From contig CAWIDH010000028.1 in assembly GCA_963834855.1 (NCBI GenBank), positions 55,636 through 119,635 on the forward strand: a stretch of DNA of 64,000 nt, given 5' to 3'. A program made the translations under genes and the position numbers. Each line of letters starts with the position of its first letter. The first letter of the stretch is position 1. The notes under the pieces were generated by a model. That model saw nothing but the letters and a program-made list of their open reading frames with translations. It had not been told where the DNA came from and ran no database searches. Shown piece by piece: positions 33,213 to 42,133 of the stretch. Origin of the DNA: DATJKD01 sp963834855 (GTDB taxonomy: Bacteria; Pseudomonadota; Gammaproteobacteria; Steroidobacterales; Steroidobacteraceae).

Positions 33213-34467
33213 ATGAACCGCAAGGCGTTGACGACATGGAGCATGGTCACCGCAGCGGTGGCACTCATCGGGACCCTCCTGCCCGGCTTCGCGGACGCGC
33301 AGACATCGGGCGCCAGGGCCTGCACGCCGCTCGAGACGCGCGAGCCGAACGCTGCAGGGCAGCAACCGGCGTTTCCGGGGCAGACGCGCGCGTGCGCAGA
33401 TCCCTCGGGCGTCGCATTCGATGTCGTCGTCATGGCGAAGGGACTCGAAAAGCCCTGGGCGGTGGAACCCTTGCCCGGCGGCGACCTGCTCGTGACGGAG
33501 AAGCCCGGACGGCTGCGCATCGTCACCGCCGCCGGCAAGGTCGGCGAGCCGATCACCGGTGTGCCCGCCGTCGACGGGCGCGGCCAGGGCGGGCTGCTCG
33601 ACGTCGCGCTCTCCCCGTCCTTCGCAACCGACCGGACGATCTACTGGAGCTATTCCGAGCCGCGCAAGGGCGGCAATGCGACCAGCGTCGCGCGCGGCGT
33701 GCTGTCGAACGACCGCACGCGTCTCGATGACGTGCGGGTGATCTTCCGCGCGCTGCCGGTGTTCGACGGCGACAAGCACTACGGCTCGCGTCTCGCGTTC
33801 GGCCCGGACGGGATGCTGTACGTGACGCTGGGCGAGCGCGTCGGACAAGCAGATTCGGCCGCAGGCGCAGCATCTCGACAGCCACATGGGCAAGATCGTG
33901 CGAATCGCGCCCGACGGCGCGGTGCCGAAGGACAATCCCTTCGTCGGGAAGGCGGGTGCCCTGCCGGAGATCTGGTCGCTCGGCCACCGCAACGTGCAGG
34001 CAGCCGCCTTCGATTCGAAGGGACGCCTGTGGGAAGTCGAGCACGGCGCGAACGGCGGCGATGAACTGAATCTCGTCGAGCGCGGAAAGAACTACGGGTG
34101 GCCGCTGGTCGTGTTCGGCGAGGAGTATTCGGGTGCGCCGATTCCGAACGCGGTGACGGACCGCGAGGGCTATGAGCGGCCGGTCTATTACTGGGATCCG
34201 GTGATCGCGCCGTCCGGCCTGCAGTTCTATACGGGCGATGCGTTTCCCGCGTGGCGGGGCAGTGTCTTCGTGGGCGGCATGCGGGCGTTGAGCCTCGTGC
34301 GCCTCACGCTAAAGAACGATCGCGTGACGGGCGAGGAGCATCTGCTCGCCGATCGCCGTCAGCGCATTCGCGACGTGCGCCAGGGTCCGGACGGCGCGCT
34401 GTATGTCGTCACGGACGCCGCGAACGGCGAGCTCTGGAAGATCGTGCCGCGCAGCTCCGGTTCCTGA
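33213..34467 (+). CDS. PQQ-dependent aldose sugar dehydrogenase (frameshift)
   Basis: A signal peptide (AAVALIGTLLPGFADAQ) and AAAGGAGG ribosome site precede a six-bladed beta-propeller of the soluble glucose/sorbosone dehydrogenase family: GLEKPWAVEPLPGGDLLVTEKPGRL, GQGGLLDVALSP, RNVQAAAFD, WEVEHGANGGDELNLVERGKNYGWP. Near 33841 one extra base shifts frame between YVTLGER and DKQIRPQAQHLDSHMGK. Corrected length about 417 residues. It oxidises aldoses in the periplasm with PQQ and Ca2+. No PQQ synthesis genes are in the window. Confidence 0.85.
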
Positions 34468-34512
34468 AGATGGCTCGGAGCCAATTTCCGGAAATTGGCT
34501 CGGAGCCATTTT
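34467..34512. repeat. Inverted pair of GGCTCGGAGCC repeats
   Basis: Two units head to head around a central TTTCCGGAAA, so the 46 bp form a near-perfect long palindrome. It lies just after the stop of the sugar dehydrogenase and before a convergent sigma gene, where it could stop transcription from both sides. Same family as 3162-3206. Confidence 0.75.
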
Positions 34513-34642
34513 AGGAGACGATTTGCCGCCGGCGCCGGTCACGCGGGGCCGAGGTAGTCCATCTTGTAAAGCCGAATTTCCCAACTCCGCGGCAATCTGC
34601 CTCTGAGTCAATGCGTTAGACCAATCTATTAAAGGCCGAATA

Positions 34643-34664
34643 ATTCAGCTCCGAGCCAATTTAT
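34643..34664. repeat. Degenerate GGCTCNGAGCC-family copy
   Basis: AATTCAGCTCCGAGCCAATT overlaps the last codons/stop of the ECF sigma gene. With the pair at 34467-34512 it brackets a 130-bp spacer with no gene. Confidence 0.6.
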
Positions 34665-35905
34665 GCGAGCTCGCGGAGACGCTGCTCGAGGAATCGTCGC
34701 TCGGGTTCCTGGCGCGCGAGGCCAAGCGCCGTCTCGTACGAGGCTCGCGCCTCCTCCAGGCGGCCGAGCCGGCGGCAGAGCTCGGCGCGCGCCGAATACG
34801 CCAGGTGGTAATCGACGAGGTCGCCGCGCGCGAGGATCGCGTTCATGAGCGCGAGCCCCGCCTGCGGCCCGTCGCGCATCGCGACCGCCACGGCGCGGTT
34901 CAACTCGACGACCGGCGACGGATCGACGCCCATCAGCAGGTCGAAGAGCGCGGTGATCTGCGGCCAGTCGGTGGCCGCTGCGGTCGGCGCGTTCGCGTGC
35001 AGGGCGGCGATCGCGGCCTGCAGCGTATACGGCCCGAATCGACGCGAGGCGAGCGCCGATTCGACCAGCGCCGTGCCCTCCGCGATCTGCCCGCGATCCC
35101 AGAGCGCGCGATCCTGGTCGCCGAGCAACACGACTTCGCCGTCGGGCGACGTGCGCGCGACGCGGCGCGACTCGTGCAGCAGCATCAGCGCCAGCAGCCC
35201 CTGCACCTCCGGCTCCGGCAGCAGCTCGAGCAGCAGTCGCCCGAGGCGGATCGCCTCGCCCGAGAGGTCGTGCCGCGTGACTTCCACGCCGGACGAGGCG
35301 GAATACCCCTCGTTGAAGACGAGGTAGATGACCCGCAGCACGCTGTCGAGCCGGCTCGGCAGCTCGACACGATCCGGCACCTGGTACGGGATCCGCGCAT
35401 CGCGGATCTTGGCCTTCGCGCGCACGATGCGTTGCGCGACGGTCGATGCACCGACCAGGAACGCGCGCGCGATCTCCTCGGTCGTGAGCCCGCAGACCTC
35501 GCGCAGGGTCAATGCGACCTGCGCATCCGGCGCCAGGCCCGGATGGCAGCAGGTGAAGATGAGCCGCAGCCGGTCGTCCTCGAGCTCCTCCACGTCGTGC
35601 GCCGCGGGGTCGCCGGCCTCGACGTCGAGCTCACGCGCGAGCTCGTCGAGCGACGCATCGAAGCGCACCCGCCGGCGGATCCTGTCGATCGCCTTGAAGC
35701 GACCCGCCGACACGAGCCACGCGCGCGGATTACCGGGCAGGCCGTCGCGCGGCCAGCTCTCCATCGCGGCGGCGAAGGCGTCGTGCAGCGCTTCTTCCGC
35801 GAGCTCGAAATCGCGGAGCAGCCGGATGAGCGTGGCGAGCACGCGCCGCGACTCGGTGCGGTAGATCGCGTCCACCGTGGCGCGCACATCGGCATCCCTG
35901 CTCAT
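34661..35905 (-). CDS. ECF42-type RNA polymerase sigma factor with C-terminal extension
   Basis: 414 residues from ATG 35905. Sigma region 2 (RRVLATLIRLLRDFELAEEALHDAF, AIDRIRRRVRFD) and region 4 (LTLREVCGLTTEEIARAFLV, STVAQRIVRAKAKIRDA) fill the first 180 residues; a long TPR-like C-terminal domain (DUF6596 type, IYLVFNEGYSASSG) follows, as in ECF42 factors. These have no anti-sigma gene and are paired with DGPF/YCII proteins; the DGPF gene lies 28 bp upstream in the same operon. The C-terminal domain is thought to control activity. Confidence 0.9.
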   Translation of the reverse strand: MSRDADVRATVDAIYRTESRRVLATLIRLLRDFELAEEALHDAFAAAMESWPRDGLPGNPRAWLVSAGRFKAIDRIRRRVRFDASLDELARELDVEAGDPAAHDVEELEDDRLRLIFTCCHPGLAPDAQVALTLREVCGLTTEEIARAFLVGASTVAQRIVRAKAKIRDARIPYQVPDRVELPSRLDSVLRVIYLVFNEGYSASSGVEVTRHDLSGEAIRLGRLLLELLPEPEVQGLLALMLLHESRRVARTSPDGEVVLLGDQDRALWDRGQIAEGTALVESALASRRFGPYTLQAAIAALHANAPTAAATDWPQITALFDLLMGVDPSPVVELNRAVAVAMRDGPQAGLALMNAILARGDLVDYHLAYSARAELCRRLGRLEEARASYETALGLARQEPERRFLEQRLRELA

Positions 35906-35933
35906 CCCCCGCGGCACGACTCGTCACCACGGC

Positions 35934-36314
35934 TCAGGGGGCGGCGCGTCCGAGCGCGGCGAGCGTCTGCGCATCCTCCGCGACCTGCCTCACTTCGACG
36001 CATCCACGCTGGGCCCCGGGAATCCTGGCCGCGACCGCGATCGCCTCCTGCAGGTCGCGCGCCTCGATCAGGTAGTAGCCGCCGAAGAGTTCCCGCGTCT
36101 CGGCAAACGGCCCGTCGGTGGTCGAGACCTTGCCGTTACGCACGCGCACGGTCGTCGCCGTGTCCGGCGGCATGAGCCGGTTGCAGTCGACGAGCTGTCC
36201 GCTCCTTCGGACGCCGTCGGTGAACTCGCGGTATTCCTCGTAATGCTGTGCCGCATCCGCGGGCGCCAGCTGCTCCATCATTTTCTCGGCACAGATGATG
36301 CAAAGGTACTTCAT
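35934..36314 (-). CDS. DGPF/YCII-related domain protein 1
   Basis: 126 residues, opening MKYLCIICAEKMME and containing STTDGPFAETRELFGGYYLIEARD, the DGPF motif that names the family. The fold is a ferredoxin-like YCII dimer. ECF42 sigma genes nearly always have such a neighbour; the protein may sense a compound or be the enzyme controlled. In the operon it sits between DUF1579 and the sigma gene. Confidence 0.9.
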   Translation of the reverse strand: MKYLCIICAEKMMEQLAPADAAQHYEEYREFTDGVRRSGQLVDCNRLMPPDTATTVRVRNGKVSTTDGPFAETRELFGGYYLIEARDLQEAIAVAARIPGAQRGCVEVRQVAEDAQTLAALGRAAP

Positions 36315-36320
36315 CGCCGC

Positions 36321-36815
36321 TCACTTGCGGCGCCGATAGCTGGCCGTCATGAACTCGGTCCACTTGCCGTCCTCGCCCTGCACGCGCGAGGTCAGCAGGC
36401 GGTGATCGGCGTCCTTGATCGTGATGATGTCCTGGTACTTCGCCGTCTTGCCGTCGCCGGCGAAGCTCGGGCCGACGGTGCTCAAGGTCAGCACCTTGCC
36501 CGACGCGTCGAGCTCGCCCTCGTACACGAACATGTTTGCCATCATCGAGCCGATCCAGGTGCCGACGAACTTCTTCGTCTCCGGGTCGTAGCCGAGCGTG
36601 ATCTGCATCTTCGCCGCGGCGCCGCCCGGCATGTTGCCAAGGCTGTCGCCAATTACCCACAGGCCGCCAAGCGAGCGCACTGTCTCCGACCCGGTTGCCT
36701 TTTCGGATGGCTGGCTCTGGCCGGGCGCAGCGCAGGCCTCGGTCTCGTAGGTCCAGTCACCGACCAGCGACTCGAGCCAGCGATGCTCCTTCTGCGGTTC
36801 CGGGTTCATCATCAT
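36321..36815 (-). CDS. DUF1579 domain protein
   Basis: 164 residues starting MMMNPEPQKEHRWLESLVGDWTYE; LGYDPETKKFVGTWIGSM is characteristic of DUF1579, a small beta-barrel (lipocalin-like) fold. Its start overlaps the stop of the upstream DUF899 gene by 4 bp (ATGA) and its stop is 6 bp before the DGPF1 start, so it is tightly embedded in the ECF42 operon. Ligand unknown. Confidence 0.9.
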   Translation of the reverse strand: MMMNPEPQKEHRWLESLVGDWTYETEACAAPGQSQPSEKATGSETVRSLGGLWVIGDSLGNMPGGAAAKMQITLGYDPETKKFVGTWIGSMMANMFVYEGELDASGKVLTLSTVGPSFAGDGKTAKYQDIITIKDADHRLLTSRVQGEDGKWTEFMTASYRRRK

Positions 36816-37657
36816 GGCGTCATCTCCTCTTCTACGGTGTGACAGCAGGCATCCGCCTCCGCGGGCTGCGCCTCGTACTTGTCGTGATGCAGGGGCCAGC
36901 TGGCCTCAGGTCTAGGCCATCCGGGCGGCGAATCCTCGAACTTCTCCTGCCGGCCGAACGGCGTGAGGTCGAGCAGGTGATTGGTGACCATGAACCAGTC
37001 AAGACCGCGGCCATAGGTCGAATACGTGTGGTACACGCCGTCGCCTGTGCGCAGGAAGGCGCTCAGGCCCGGCTGCTCGCCGGCGAGGTGGTAGGTGAGT
37101 CCCTCGCGCTCGAGTGTCGCCTTGTCCTTGTAGTTGTACTCGACGGGCCGGAGGGTTTCGTCGGTCGTCACGTGGAAGTCGTAGTTGAAATCGCTGCCGA
37201 ACGACGAGTACCAGGGCACCGTCCAGCCCATCCGCGCCTTGAACGGCGCGATCTTGGACCACCGCGCCCGCGAGACGACGACGAGGTTGGTGTCGCGCGC
37301 GCGCAGGTGGGCGAGGTGCGGCAGGTTGTCCACGGCGAACGAGCAACCGGGGCAGCCCTCCTCCCACGGTGCGCCGGTCTTGCCGGTCGGCGGGCCGTCG
37401 GGGTCGAACATGAAGTGATAGACGAGGAGCTGGCGGCGACCATCGAACAGGTCGAGCAGGCTCGCCTTGCCGCGCGGGCCCTCGAAGACGTAGGGCTTGT
37501 CGATGCGCACCATCGGCAGCCGGCGGCGCGCCGCGTTCAACGCGTCCTGCTGGCGCATGAGCTCCTTTTCGCGCGCGAGCAGCTCCATACGGGCGGCGAG
37601 CCATTCCTCGCGCGAGGCGATCGCGGGATGTGCGGTATTGGTGACGTGGGTTGTCAT
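36812..37657 (-). CDS. DUF899 thioredoxin-like protein, paralogue 1
   Basis: 281 residues, AAGGAG before the ATG. Opening WLAARMELLAREKELMRQQDAL and the pair CPGCSFAVDNLPHLAHLRARDT place it in DUF899, a thioredoxin-fold family; EEGCPGC holds the candidate redox cysteines. GMWTV-like MGWTVPWYSSFGSDFNYDF is the conserved core. A longer C-terminal tail with CC near the end is specific to this copy. Translation coupled to DUF1579. Two more paralogues lie at 38090 and 48119. Function unproven. Confidence 0.9.
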   Translation of the reverse strand: MTTHVTNTAHPAIASREEWLAARMELLAREKELMRQQDALNAARRRLPMVRIDKPYVFEGPRGKASLLDLFDGRRQLLVYHFMFDPDGPPTGKTGAPWEEGCPGCSFAVDNLPHLAHLRARDTNLVVVSRARWSKIAPFKARMGWTVPWYSSFGSDFNYDFHVTTDETLRPVEYNYKDKATLEREGLTYHLAGEQPGLSAFLRTGDGVYHTYSTYGRGLDWFMVTNHLLDLTPFGRQEKFEDSPPGWPRPEASWPLHHDKYEAQPAEADACCHTVEEEMTP

Positions 37658-37690
37658 CGGAATCTCCTTGTCCTGCTGTCCTGCCGGACG

Positions 37691-38050
37691 CTACGAGGCA
37701 CAGCCGAACTCCTTGACCGGCCGGACCTCGACGCAACCAAGGCGCGCCGGCGGAATCTTCGCGGCCAGGCGGATGGCTTCATTCAGGTCGCGGGCCTCGA
37801 TGAGGATGAACCCACCGACCTGCTCTTTCGTCTCGGCGAACGGCCCGTCGGTGGTGGTCAGCCTGCCATTCCCGACCCGGAGCGTCGTCGCAGTGCGCAC
37901 GGACTGCAGGGCGTTCGACGCCACGTAGTGACCGCCCTTGCGCAGCTCCTCGACATATTCGCTTGCCTCCCCGGCGAGCGCTTCGGCCTCGTCCCGCGAC
38001 AGTGCAGCGTGCTTCTTCTCGTCGTAACAGATCAGGCACAGGTATCGCAT
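37691..38050 (-). CDS. DGPF/YCII-related domain protein 2
   Basis: 119 residues from ATG 38050 (GGAG upstream). MRYLCLICYDEKK and TTTDGPFAETKEQVGGFILIEARD are the family signature; about 45% identical by eye to the DGPF protein at 35934. Two DGPF genes in one ECF42 operon suggest two inputs or a duplicated enzyme. It lies 33 bp before DUF899-1 and 39 bp after DUF899-2. Confidence 0.9.
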   Translation of the reverse strand: MRYLCLICYDEKKHAALSRDEAEALAGEASEYVEELRKGGHYVASNALQSVRTATTLRVGNGRLTTTDGPFAETKEQVGGFILIEARDLNEAIRLAAKIPPARLGCVEVRPVKEFGCAS

Positions 38051-38089
38051 CTTCACTCCGCGTGACGGGATTGGGACAACGGCACGGCG

Positions 38090-38815
38090 TCAGCCGGCAT
38101 AACGGTCGTGGTGACGCCACCAGGAGCCGGGGAACGGCAGGCGCTCCTCGTCACGCCCTTTCGGCGCCAGGTCGATGAAATGGTACGCGCCGTCGAGGAC
38201 CTCGAGTCCGCGAGCGTAGGCCGAATAGGTGTGAAAGATCGTGCCCGTCGCATCCTTGTAGAAGACGCTGAGGCCGGGCGCCTCGCCCTCGGTCTGGGAC
38301 GTCCGCTTCTCGAAGTTGTAGTACGTCGGGCCCTTGGCCAGGTCGTCCCGGGTGAAGGAGACGTTGAAGTCGCTGTTGAAGTCGCTGCCGTACGACGAGA
38401 CCCACTTGAACCGCCAGCCCATGCGCCGCCGGAATGCCTCGAGCTCGGCGAGCGGCGCCCGCGAGCACACGACGAGGGAGATGTCGCGCGCGTTGACGTG
38501 CGGGGCCGCGCCGTCGATGTGGTCGGCGACGAACGAGCAGCCCACACAGCCCTCCTTCTGGCCGGGCGCGAACATGAAGTGATAGACGAGGAGCTGGCTG
38601 CGCCCGCCAAAGAGGTCGGCAAGCGTCTCGCGACCGCCGGGGCCGTCGAAGACATAGGTCTTGCCGACTTCGACCCAGGGCAGCGCGCGCCGCTCGGCGG
38701 CCAGCTCGTCGTTCTGGCGCATCAGCTCCTTCTCGCGGGCCAGGAGCTTGCGGCGCGCGGCGAGCCACTGGTCGCGGCTCACGATTTCATGCGTTTCGAT
38801 GCTGGTTCGCGTCAT
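38090..38815 (-). CDS. DUF899 thioredoxin-like protein, paralogue 2
   Basis: 241 residues. LAREKELMRQNDELAAERRALPWV, LLVYHFMFAPGQKEGCVGCSF and FKWVSSYGSDFNSDFNVSF are collinear with paralogue 1. Candidate redox motif CVGC. The ATG overlaps the stop of a 50-residue CPxC membrane protein (ATGA), so the two are made together. Likely cytoplasmic; the small protein could recruit it to the membrane. Confidence 0.9.
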   Translation of the reverse strand: MTRTSIETHEIVSRDQWLAARRKLLAREKELMRQNDELAAERRALPWVEVGKTYVFDGPGGRETLADLFGGRSQLLVYHFMFAPGQKEGCVGCSFVADHIDGAAPHVNARDISLVVCSRAPLAELEAFRRRMGWRFKWVSSYGSDFNSDFNVSFTRDDLAKGPTYYNFEKRTSQTEGEAPGLSVFYKDATGTIFHTYSAYARGLEVLDGAYHFIDLAPKGRDEERLPFPGSWWRHHDRYAG

Positions 38816-38964
38816 GGAGTCTTCTCCTTGGTCGGCGGGTTCTTGGACGGGGTGCCGGTCTTGCGCCTGGCGTGGAACCGGCGCACCAGCAGGGCGGTCA
38901 CGCCGCCGGCCGAAGTCAGGCCCCCGACGGCCAGCGCCAGCGATGTCATGCAGGCCGGGCACAT
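38812..38964 (-). CDS. CPxC micro-membrane protein A
   Basis: 50 residues, MCPACMTSLALAVGGLTSAG then GVTALLVRRFHARRK and a basic tail. AGGAGG lies at good spacing before ATG 38964. A CPAC pair sits at the extreme N-terminus, in front of one membrane helix. The stop overlaps the DUF899-2 start by 4 bp. A second member (MCPVC, 48801-48998) precedes DUF899-3. A redox partner or membrane anchor for DUF899 is inferred. Confidence 0.7.
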   Translation of the reverse strand: MCPACMTSLALAVGGLTSAGGVTALLVRRFHARRKTGTPSKNPPTKEKTP

Positions 38965-39106
38965 TGCGCCTCCTCGCCCCTGAGCGGTCGGATGAGTGTC
39001 GTACGCCACCTAGTCGATTGGCGGCGCCGCAGATCGACAGGGGCACGGCAGGCGGCGCGCGGGACCAGGCATCCTCAGGCTCCGCTCGAGGCCCGGTCGC
39101 GCAGGC

Positions 39107-39889
39107 CTAAGGGCCGACAGCCACCCTGTGGAAGTGTTGGGCGAGCGTGGCCGCGGCCGCCGCCAGCGCCACGAGCCCGATCGCACGGCGCAGCCAGTCG
39201 CCGCGTGCCAGGAGCTTTTCGACGAACACGAGCGCGGCGATGCCCGCGACCCACAGCAGGTTCATGACCCCGCCGACGAACAGGAGCCCCATCAGTGCCC
39301 AGCAGCAACCGAGGCAGAAGAGCCCGTGCTGCAACCCCATCAACAGCGCGCCGCCCGCGCCCGGCCGGTACGCGTCGACGAGAAACTGGACCGGTGACCG
39401 GCATTGATCCAGGCAGGCACGCTTGGCAGGCAGCCACTGGTAGATGCCGATCGCGCCGAGCAGCGCCGCGGTGACCCACGGCCGCGAAGCGACCCCCATG
39501 TCGTCGATCCAACCCGCCGCGATGAGCTCGACCTGGAGCCACGTGGCCGCGACCGAGAAGGCGAGCCACACGAGCAGGTAGCCCGCGACGAAGGGCGCGG
39601 TGCGGGCGAGCGAGCCACGGGGTGCGGCGCGCCGCGCCACGCGATCGAACAGCAGGACGGTCGGCGCGACCGACGGCGTCATCATGCCGACCATCATCAC
39701 GAACCACATGAGGAAGGTGACGAGGAAGTAATGACCCGTTCGCAGCCCGCCGCTGGATGCGGGCATCGGCATCGGCGCCTGCCAGAGCCAGATCCAGGAC
39801 AGTGCGGCGAGCGCCCCAAGCGCCGCAACGAGGACGATACGGTCACGCGCCGGCAGCGCCGGCGCTTCAGGGCGCGCCGCGGAGGCCAC
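39107..39889 (-). CDS. DUF2182 membrane protein
   Basis: 260 residues with about six membrane helices. MWFVMMVGMMTPSVAPTVLLF and HGLFCLGCCWALMGLLFVGGVMNLLWV are the DUF2182 signature; the family is described as a predicted metal-binding integral membrane protein. It follows the DUF1326 gene by 3 bp, an arrangement that recurs in many genomes, so the two act together. Substrate unknown. Confidence 0.9.
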   Translation of the reverse strand: MASAARPEAPALPARDRIVLVAALGALAALSWIWLWQAPMPMPASSGGLRTGHYFLVTFLMWFVMMVGMMTPSVAPTVLLFDRVARRAAPRGSLARTAPFVAGYLLVWLAFSVAATWLQVELIAAGWIDDMGVASRPWVTAALLGAIGIYQWLPAKRACLDQCRSPVQFLVDAYRPGAGGALLMGLQHGLFCLGCCWALMGLLFVGGVMNLLWVAGIAALVFVEKLLARGDWLRRAIGLVALAAAAATLAQHFHRVAVGP

Positions 39890-39892
39890 GTC

Positions 39893-40543
39893 TCAGGCGG
39901 CGACGCCGCGCACCACGCCCGCGCCGGTCATGTGAATCCGCGCGATGTGACCATGCCGCCCCTGCCAATTGAGTCCGATCGGCGATGCAAGCGTCCGGAC
40001 CTGGCTGCTTGCGACCTCCGCCTCGTCCCACTCGAACCCGCCCGGCAGGGTGACTTTCGCGAACATCACGGCGCCGGTGATCGGGTTGCGGATCGGCTCG
40101 ACGCGCGCCTCGACGACACCGTCGACCTCGAATCGGCCCGTCCGCGCGGTGAAGTCCGCATCGACGACGATCGGCTTGAACATCGGCGTGTAGACGTTTG
40201 AATACGTCGCCGCGAAAACGTTGAAGATCGTCGCGCCCGGCTCTGTCTCCTCCCCCGACATGATCTTGAAGATGGCGTCGCGCTGCGCGTCGTTCGCGCG
40301 CACGTCGACGATCGGCTGCGCCTCGCCATTGCCCTCGTGTATCGCCTTGGGCCAGGCGTAGATCCAGCCGAAGGCGAGACCGTCGAGCGGAACCTTGCCG
40401 AAATGTCCCTTATCGATGCGGAAACCGACCGCCGCATGGCAATTGCCGTAGGTCGGCAGCGACATGAACTGACAGGGGCAACCCCAGGCGCAGTTGCAAT
40501 GGGTGACGTCGATGCCCTGGATACGCCAGTCGACTCTGGCCAT
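39893..40543 (-). CDS. DUF1326 protein
   Basis: 216 residues. The opening WRIQGIDVTHCNCAWGCPCQF is the DUF1326 hallmark: a four-Cys cluster that could bind metal or undergo redox chemistry. Soluble, no signal peptide. First gene of the DUF1326-DUF2182 pair and possibly of the whole minus-strand run down to the sigma factor. Divergent from the gene at 40697. Confidence 0.9.
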   Translation of the reverse strand: MARVDWRIQGIDVTHCNCAWGCPCQFMSLPTYGNCHAAVGFRIDKGHFGKVPLDGLAFGWIYAWPKAIHEGNGEAQPIVDVRANDAQRDAIFKIMSGEETEPGATIFNVFAATYSNVYTPMFKPIVVDADFTARTGRFEVDGVVEARVEPIRNPITGAVMFAKVTLPGGFEWDEAEVASSQVRTLASPIGLNWQGRHGHIARIHMTGAGVVRGVAA

Positions 40544-40696
40544 GGCTTTTCTCCCGCAGATCGGTGCTAAATCTTACGCCAGCGGCCCCCGGCGCTCTAG
40601 CGCGTACGAGCGCGGGTTGCCCCTCGCAATTGTGCTCCGCAAAACATCGCCCCGTTCGCGGGCGACGCCCTGGAACGCTCGAAACCGGAGGTGCGC

Positions 40697-41251
40697 ATGG
40701 ATCTCGATAGCCTGGCCAACATCGGTGACTTCGTTGGCGGCGTATTTGTCGTCATTTCGCTCGTGTACCTGGCGCACCAGGTGCGGCTGAACACGAGATC
40801 ATTGAAGTCCGAGAACTATGCCCGCGTGCTGGAACGGATGTCGACCCTGCAGGCTCGGCTCAGCGTGGATCCGGACCTCAACCATGTGTTCATGGTAGGC
40901 GCCCAGGACCCGGGCAGGCTCTCGCGGGCGCAGCGCGTTCGTTTCTCGTGGGCCCTCTACGAGTTATTTGGCGCGGGCGAGTTCATGTACCACCAGTCCC
41001 GTGACAAGGCGCTGCCCCCGGCTGTCTGGGCACGCTGGGAAGCGACCATCGGGTGGTGGCTCTCGCACCCGGGGATGCGCGCGTGGTGGGCGGCGAAGCC
41101 CGTGCCGCTTGCCGCGGACTTCGAGGCATTCGGCAACGAAATGCTGCGGAACCACCGGTTCGATGCCGCGGCGATCGAGCGCTGGCGTCGCTTCGTCGCC
41201 GGCGAGGGCACGTCGACGCCGCCGGCGGGGACCACCGCGACGCCGGCGTGA
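40697..41251 (+). CDS. DUF6082-like hypothetical protein with N-terminal membrane helix
   Basis: 184 residues from ATG 40697 (GGAGG 6 nt upstream). An N-terminal helix (FVGGVFVVISLVYLAHQV) is followed by an all-alpha soluble region (RVLERMSTLQARLSVDPDLNHVF, WEATIGWWLSHPGMRAWW). Proteins of this pattern are common in soil and marine bacteria and have no known role. Low-complexity TPPAGTTATPA ends the protein. Convergent with the VanX-like gene. Confidence 0.75.
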   Translation: MDLDSLANIGDFVGGVFVVISLVYLAHQVRLNTRSLKSENYARVLERMSTLQARLSVDPDLNHVFMVGAQDPGRLSRAQRVRFSWALYELFGAGEFMYHQSRDKALPPAVWARWEATIGWWLSHPGMRAWWAAKPVPLAADFEAFGNEMLRNHRFDAAAIERWRRFVAGEGTSTPPAGTTATPA

Positions 41252-41268
41252 TCCAGTGAGCGGGCGCG

Positions 41269-41997
41269 TCAGCGCCCGAGGGTCTCGAAGGTGTCGTTCT
41301 GCACGGCGTACGACTGCCAGTCGCGGTAGTCGAAGTGCCACCACTCCTCCGGCAAAACGGTGAAGCCTTCCGCCTCCATGACCTCGCGCAACAGGTCACG
41401 CAGCTCGCGCTGCCGAGCGGTTCCGCCCGCGTAGTCGGCGTAAGCGCGCGGCGACATCTCGTCGTACAGGCTGGGCATCTGTACCGCCTTGCCCGTCTTC
41501 ATGTCGTACAGCGTGAGATCGACGGCGCAGCCGCGATTGTGCTTAGACCCCTCGGCCGGGTCCGCGACGAAGTCGTGCTTGTCGGGCGGCGTGGCGTCCC
41601 AGAATATCTTCGTCACGAACCATGGCCGGTAGCCGTCGTGGATCAGCAGGCCATGGCCATGCGCCTTTAGTTCCCGGTGCGCGCGTACCAGCGCCTCCGC
41701 GGCGGGTCGCTGCAGGAATGCGCGCGCCTGGGTGTACACCGGCACGCCGAGGAAGTTGTGCTCGGTCGCGTAACGGATGTCGAGGCGAATCGTCGGGTCG
41801 AGGGTGACCAGCTCGATGAGATCGCTTGGCCGTTCGTTACCTCGCGGTGCGGGCGGTGTTGCCGCGAGGGCTTCCTGCCGCAGCTCGGCGACGGGCCGCA
41901 GCGGCTCGATGCGGAAGACCTCGGGTGACGAGGCACACGCGGCGAGACTCAACGCCGCAGCGACGAGCAGCAGACTGCGGGAGAACTTCGCGTGCAT
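41269..41997 (-). CDS. ddpX: D-alanyl-D-alanine dipeptidase (VanX/DdpX-like) lipoprotein
   Basis: 242 residues from ATG 41997. A lipobox SLAACAS anchors it. The M15D zinc site is complete: SKHNRGCAVDLTL (H and D ligands), EWWHFDY (catalytic Glu, His ligand), with the conserved Arg in RYATEHNFLG and DGYRPW. It would hydrolyse D-Ala-D-Ala in the periplasm, salvaging wall dipeptide. No ddpABCDF transporter is nearby. Confidence 0.9.
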   Translation of the reverse strand: MHAKFSRSLLLVAAALSLAACASSPEVFRIEPLRPVAELRQEALAATPPAPRGNERPSDLIELVTLDPTIRLDIRYATEHNFLGVPVYTQARAFLQRPAAEALVRAHRELKAHGHGLLIHDGYRPWFVTKIFWDATPPDKHDFVADPAEGSKHNRGCAVDLTLYDMKTGKAVQMPSLYDEMSPRAYADYAGGTARQRELRDLLREVMEAEGFTVLPEEWWHFDYRDWQSYAVQNDTFETLGR

Positions 41998-42133
41998 GAC
42001 TCCACCGCGACGCACGGGCACTCGATGAGACGAATGATAGCCGAGCAGCCGGGCCCGGCAGGGGGAGTTGCAGCGCCTCGAGGAGCAGCGCATCTTCAGT
42101 CCGCGGGCCGTGCACCTCCATCGGAGTATCGCC

